Shown here: one piece after another, positions 22,336 to 25,340 of the stretch
Layout of the letters: each line of letters starts with the position of its first letter
Numbering within the stretch: the first letter of the stretch is position 1
Assembly (NCBI GenBank): GCA_003486645.1
Contig: DNGI01000150.1
Location: forward strand, 1 to 25,340
DNA from: Cyanobacteria bacterium UBA11370
GTDB lineage: Bacteria > Cyanobacteriota > Cyanobacteriia > Cyanobacteriales > Coleofasciculaceae
Direction: 5' to 3'
Length of the DNA stretch: 25,340 bases
Position numbers and translations under genes: made by a program
Notes under the pieces: model-generated
Seen by the model: only the letters and a program-made list of their open reading frames with translations
Told to the model about the DNA's origin: nothing
Databases searched by the model: none

Positions 22336-22881
22336 ATGAATATTTTATCTACTGAAATTCCTGATGTATTGTTAATTGAACCTAAGATTTTTGAAGATGA
22401 CCGGGGCTTTTTTTATGAAAGTTATAATCGGCGAGTTTTTGCTGAAAAAGCTGGCGTGGATGTAGAATTCGTCCAAGATAATTATTCCGCTTCTATCCAA
22501 AATGTACTACGGGGATTGCACTACCAGATTCAACAACCACAAGGCAAGTTAGTAAGGGTGCTAGCAGGTGCTGTGTTTGATGTAGCGGTAGATATTCGCA
22601 AAGGTTCTGCAACCTTTGGTAAGTGGGTTGGGTGTTTGCTGAGTGCCCAAAACAAACGCCAAATTTGGATACCAATCGGTTTTGCTCATGGCTTTTTAGT
22701 GGTGTCGGAAAAAGCGGAAGTATTCTACAAAACCACAAACTACTACGCCCCTGAGTATGAACGCTGTATCCTTTGGAACGATCCCGATTTAGGGATTAAC
22801 TGGGAGTTGAAAGACTCTCCAATATTATCTGCTAAAGATCGAGTAGGTCAGCCTTTCAAATCAGCAGAACTTTTTCCATGA
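22336..22881 (+). CDS. rfbC: dTDP-4-dehydrorhamnose 3,5-epimerase
   Basis: RfbC (RmlC) epimerises C3 and C5 of dTDP-4-keto-6-deoxyglucose on the way to dTDP-L-rhamnose. The 181-residue protein has the cupin fold signatures: FEDDRGFFYESYN, the catalytic His in VLRGLHYQIQQPQGKLVRVL, VAVDIRKGSATFGKW, IPIGFAHGFLV, and YKTTNYYAPEYER with the catalytic Tyr region. I chose ATG at 22336 (MNILSTEIPDVLLIEP), which aligns with family starts; ATG at 22291 would add 15 residues read from remnant sequence. It is followed by rfbA after 109 bases and by rfbB, with rfbD not in the window. Confidence 0.93.
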   Translation: MNILSTEIPDVLLIEPKIFEDDRGFFYESYNRRVFAEKAGVDVEFVQDNYSASIQNVLRGLHYQIQQPQGKLVRVLAGAVFDVAVDIRKGSATFGKWVGCLLSAQNKRQIWIPIGFAHGFLVVSEKAEVFYKTTNYYAPEYERCILWNDPDLGINWELKDSPILSAKDRVGQPFKSAELFP

Positions 22882-22990
22882 AACAGATTTGAATCATCGG
22901 GATTTATGAACCGCTTGCTCAACAACTCTAACCGATCAACAATGAACCATTCCCTACTTCCTATGAACAATTAACCATTAACAATAAACT

Positions 22991-24064
22991 ATGAAAGCGC
23001 TGATTCTTTCGGGTGGTAAAGGTACGCGCCTGCGCCCTCTGACGTACACGGGAGCAAAACAGTTGGTGCTAGTTGCCAATAAGCCAATCCTATGGTATGG
23101 AATTGAATCAATTGTGGCTGCTGGAATTACAGACATTGGCATTATCATTAGTCCCGAAACCGGAAATGAGGTTAAAAGTAAAACCGGGAACGGCGATCGC
23201 TTTGGAGCAAAAATTACCTATATCCTTCAAGATCAACCAGCAGGACTCGCCCATGCGGTGAAAGTAGCCCAGCAATTCCTAGGGAATTATCCCTTCATTA
23301 TGTATCTGGGGGATAACCTAATTGAAAGCCAACTCAACTTATTTTTGGATAGCTTTAGCCAACAAAATTTAGATTCATTAATTCTCTTACATCCGGTTAC
23401 TAATCCGAGCGCTTTTGGTGTTGCTAAGGTTGACTCCCAAGGGCGAGTATTAGAACTAATTGAGAAACCGGAAAACCCCCCTTCTAATCTAGCACTGGTA
23501 GGAATTTATTTTTTCTCGGAGATCATTCATCAGGCGATCGCATCCATTCAACCCTCGGTGCGGGGCGAACTAGAAATTACTGATGCGATTCAATGGTTAA
23601 TTAATCACCAAAAAAAAGTGCAATCCTGTCAGATTGAGGGGTGGTGGCTAGATACTGCTAAAAAAGACGACATCTTAGAAGCAAACCGCATTATTTTGGA
23701 TACCTCTCCGATGAGTAGTATTCTCGGTCAAACGGATGCTCAAAGTCAGGTGATTGGACGGGTACAAATTGGCGCGGGATCACAAATCATCAATTCCACC
23801 ATTCGGGGGCCTGTGGTGATTGGCAACGATTGTTATATTGAAAGATGTTTTATTGGTCCCTACAGTAGCATCGCTGACCAAGTGACCCTCATTGATGCCG
23901 ACCTTGAGCATAGCGTTATACTGGAGGGCGCTAAAGTGGTAGGTATTTCCTACCGAATTGTAGACAGTCTGATCGGACAACGCGCTCAGTTAACCATTGC
24001 CTCTCAACGTCCAAAAGCCTTACGCTTTTTAGTGGGTGATGACAGTCAAATCGAATTAATCTAA
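22991..24064 (+). CDS. rfbA: Glucose-1-phosphate thymidylyltransferase, long form
   Basis: The enzyme makes dTDP-glucose from dTTP and glucose-1-phosphate. The nucleotide-binding signature is at residues 6-18 (LSGGKGTRLRPLT), with the K-Q-L variant in TGAKQLVLVANKP, and IMYLGDNLIE and RGELEITDAIQWL further on. At 357 residues it is longer than the common 290-residue RfbA: the C-terminal third (VIGRVQIGAGSQIINSTIRG, VVIGNDCYIERCFIGPY) is a left-handed beta-helix of hexapeptide repeats, the long form also found in antibiotic sugar pathways. The gene sits between rfbC and rfbB. Confidence 0.93.
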   Translation: MKALILSGGKGTRLRPLTYTGAKQLVLVANKPILWYGIESIVAAGITDIGIIISPETGNEVKSKTGNGDRFGAKITYILQDQPAGLAHAVKVAQQFLGNYPFIMYLGDNLIESQLNLFLDSFSQQNLDSLILLHPVTNPSAFGVAKVDSQGRVLELIEKPENPPSNLALVGIYFFSEIIHQAIASIQPSVRGELEITDAIQWLINHQKKVQSCQIEGWWLDTAKKDDILEANRIILDTSPMSSILGQTDAQSQVIGRVQIGAGSQIINSTIRGPVVIGNDCYIERCFIGPYSSIADQVTLIDADLEHSVILEGAKVVGISYRIVDSLIGQRAQLTIASQRPKALRFLVGDDSQIELI

Positions 24065-24124
24065 ACCCGATTGCCTGCATCAGCAAATTATCGCCTGCCC
24101 AATCCAAATTTCAGAATTAGGAAA

Positions 24125-25255
24125 ATGAGACAATCTCCAACCCCAAATTCTCACTCTTCAATAGAGCAATCTCGTCACTTATTAGTCACTGGAGGAGCAG
24201 GATTTATCGGCTCAAATTTTGTTCATTACTGGTGCGATCGCTATCCACAAGATCGGATCGTCGTGTTAGATTTACTCAGTTATGCCGGGAATCGTCGCAA
24301 TTTGGAAGCTGTAGAGGAGAAGGAAAACTTTAGGTTTGTGCAGGGAGATATTTGCGATCGCACCTTAGTAGATGCCCTTCTCAAAGCTGAAAAGATTGAT
24401 ACCATTGCTCATTTTGCGGCTGAATCCCACGTTGATCGCTCAATTTTAGGGCCAGAAGCTTTTGTGAGAACGAATGTTTTAGGAACATCAACTCTTTTAG
24501 AAGCCTTTCGGCAACACTGGCAAAAACGGAAAGGTAAAAAGAATGAAAATGCCGGGGGGCGGGGTAACGCGTTTCGCTTTTTGCACATTTCCTCTGATGA
24601 AGTATTTGGTAGTCTCGGTTCAGATGATCCCCCCTTTACAGAAACCACTCCCTATTCACCCAACAGTCCTTACGCTGCTTCAAAAGCGGGTAGCGATCAC
24701 TTAGTTCGTGCTTACCACCACACCTATGGTTTACCGACATTAATCACCAACTGTTCTAATAATTACGGTTCTTTTCAGTTTCCGGAAAAGCTAATTCCCC
24801 TGATGTGTATTAATATCCTGATGGGCAAATCATTGCCGATTTATGGAGATGGTCAAAATGTGCGAGATTGGCTTTACGTCGGCGATCATTGCAGGGCATT
24901 AGATTTAGTTATTCAGCAGGGAATTCCCGGAGAAACCTATAACATTGGTGGCAATAACGAAGTTAAAAATATCGATTTGGTACAGATGGTGTGCCAGCTT
25001 ATGGATGAATTAGCTCCGAATTTACCCGTGTCTCCGGCTAGTCAGTTAATTACATTTGTAAAAGATAGACCCGGACATGACCGCCGCTATGCGATTGATG
25101 CCACAAAAATAAAAACTCAGCTAGGTTGGACACCTCAAGAAACGATTCAGGAGGGTTTACGGCGAACGGTTGAATGGTATCTCACTCACCAGGAGTGGTG
25201 GAAACCCTTACTTTCAGAAGACTATCAAGCGTATTATCGCAAGATTTATGCTTAG
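24125..25255 (+). CDS. rfbB: dTDP-glucose 4,6-dehydratase
   Basis: RfbB (RmlB) converts dTDP-glucose to dTDP-4-keto-6-deoxyglucose using tightly bound NAD. Seen in the sequence are the nucleotide fold LLVTGGAGFIGSNF, AESHVDRSI, the catalytic FLHISSDEVFGSL, the Y-x-x-x-K pair in YAASKAGSDHLVRAYHHTYG, and GDGQNVRDWLYVGDHCRA. I chose ATG at 24125, which follows AGGAAA; a TTG at 24071 would add 18 residues without support. The region around 24530-24560 (KRKGKKNENAGGRGN) is an inserted basic loop before FRFLHISSDEV, of a kind often seen in cyanobacterial RfbB. It ends just before the heptamer repeat at the window's right edge. Confidence 0.95.
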   Translation: MRQSPTPNSHSSIEQSRHLLVTGGAGFIGSNFVHYWCDRYPQDRIVVLDLLSYAGNRRNLEAVEEKENFRFVQGDICDRTLVDALLKAEKIDTIAHFAAESHVDRSILGPEAFVRTNVLGTSTLLEAFRQHWQKRKGKKNENAGGRGNAFRFLHISSDEVFGSLGSDDPPFTETTPYSPNSPYAASKAGSDHLVRAYHHTYGLPTLITNCSNNYGSFQFPEKLIPLMCINILMGKSLPIYGDGQNVRDWLYVGDHCRALDLVIQQGIPGETYNIGGNNEVKNIDLVQMVCQLMDELAPNLPVSPASQLITFVKDRPGHDRRYAIDATKIKTQLGWTPQETIQEGLRRTVEWYLTHQEWWKPLLSEDYQAYYRKIYA

Positions 25256-25340
25256 TTGTTGGTTGTTGGTTGTTGGTTGTTGGTTGTTGGTTGTTTGTTG
25301 TTTGTTGTTTGTTGTTGGTTGTTTGTTGTTTGTTATTTGT
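25256..25340. repeat. TTGTTGG/TTGTTTG heptamer repeat, runs off the right edge
   Basis: About eleven heptamers, first TTGTTGG-type and then TTGTTTG-type, start right after the rfbB stop codon and continue to the end of the window. They are the same type as at 3024-3062, in the same order of unit variants. Confidence 0.9.

Noticed and set aside
25256..25340. Regular repeats that might be read as a CRISPR array
   Set aside because: Units are seven bases in direct tandem with no unique spacers, so this is a short tandem repeat.

Overview
The window looks like part of a filamentous cyanobacterial chromosome. The signs are recurrent HIP1 octamers (GCGATCGC), short tandem heptamer and poly-C repeats, several small inverted-repeat (MITE-like) elements, a hetZ-patU pair and a PEP-CTERM protein. 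The exact genus cannot be read from the sequence. No rRNA, tRNA or CRISPR array is visible.

Left region (1-4640): the 3' part of miaA; a small gene on the minus strand whose C-terminal half resembles the Acb2/Tad1 hairpin family; a 33-residue single-span membrane ORF with a strong Shine-Dalgarno; a 72-residue membrane protein; and a minus-strand group of threonine synthase (thrC), a MoaD/ThiS-type ubiquitin-like carrier ending in Gly-Gly, and a fasciclin (FAS1) protein. MITE-like elements and GTCCCCCTT repeats fill the gaps.

Central region (4839-12166): the highlight. Five minus-strand genes follow each other, in transcription order a cytochrome P450, a DUF1304 membrane protein, a lipoxygenase-like protein with an N-terminal transthyretin-like domain, a cyclooxygenase (prostaglandin endoperoxide synthase)-like haem enzyme, and a catalase-related haem protein. 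Together they form a candidate oxylipin system: fatty-acid dioxygenases next to enzymes of the kind that rearrange fatty-acid hydroperoxides. Both dioxygenase-type proteins have odd active sites. The COX-like protein keeps the counterparts of the radical Tyr, proximal His, Tyr348, Tyr355 and Ser530 but has Asp where the distal peroxidase His should be. The lipoxygenase-like protein keeps four of five iron ligands but has Gly for the first His. A 19-bp palindrome lies upstream of the P450 and may be the cluster's operator.

HetZ region (12977-15982): a conserved-looking unknown gene diverges from hetZ, which overlaps an unsplit patU. HetZ and PatU are developmental regulators of heterocyst formation in Anabaena.

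Right region (16373-25340): a TgpA-like membrane protein whose transglutaminase domain has lost its catalytic Cys and His; an AT-rich Stf0-type sulfotransferase gene, followed by a 65-bp second copy of the 3' end of the TgpA-like gene; a PEP-CTERM protein with a spondin-like region; a phosphodiester glycosidase-family protein; a truncated gamma-glutamyltransferase remnant; and the dTDP-sugar genes rfbC, rfbA and rfbB, ending in a long heptamer repeat.
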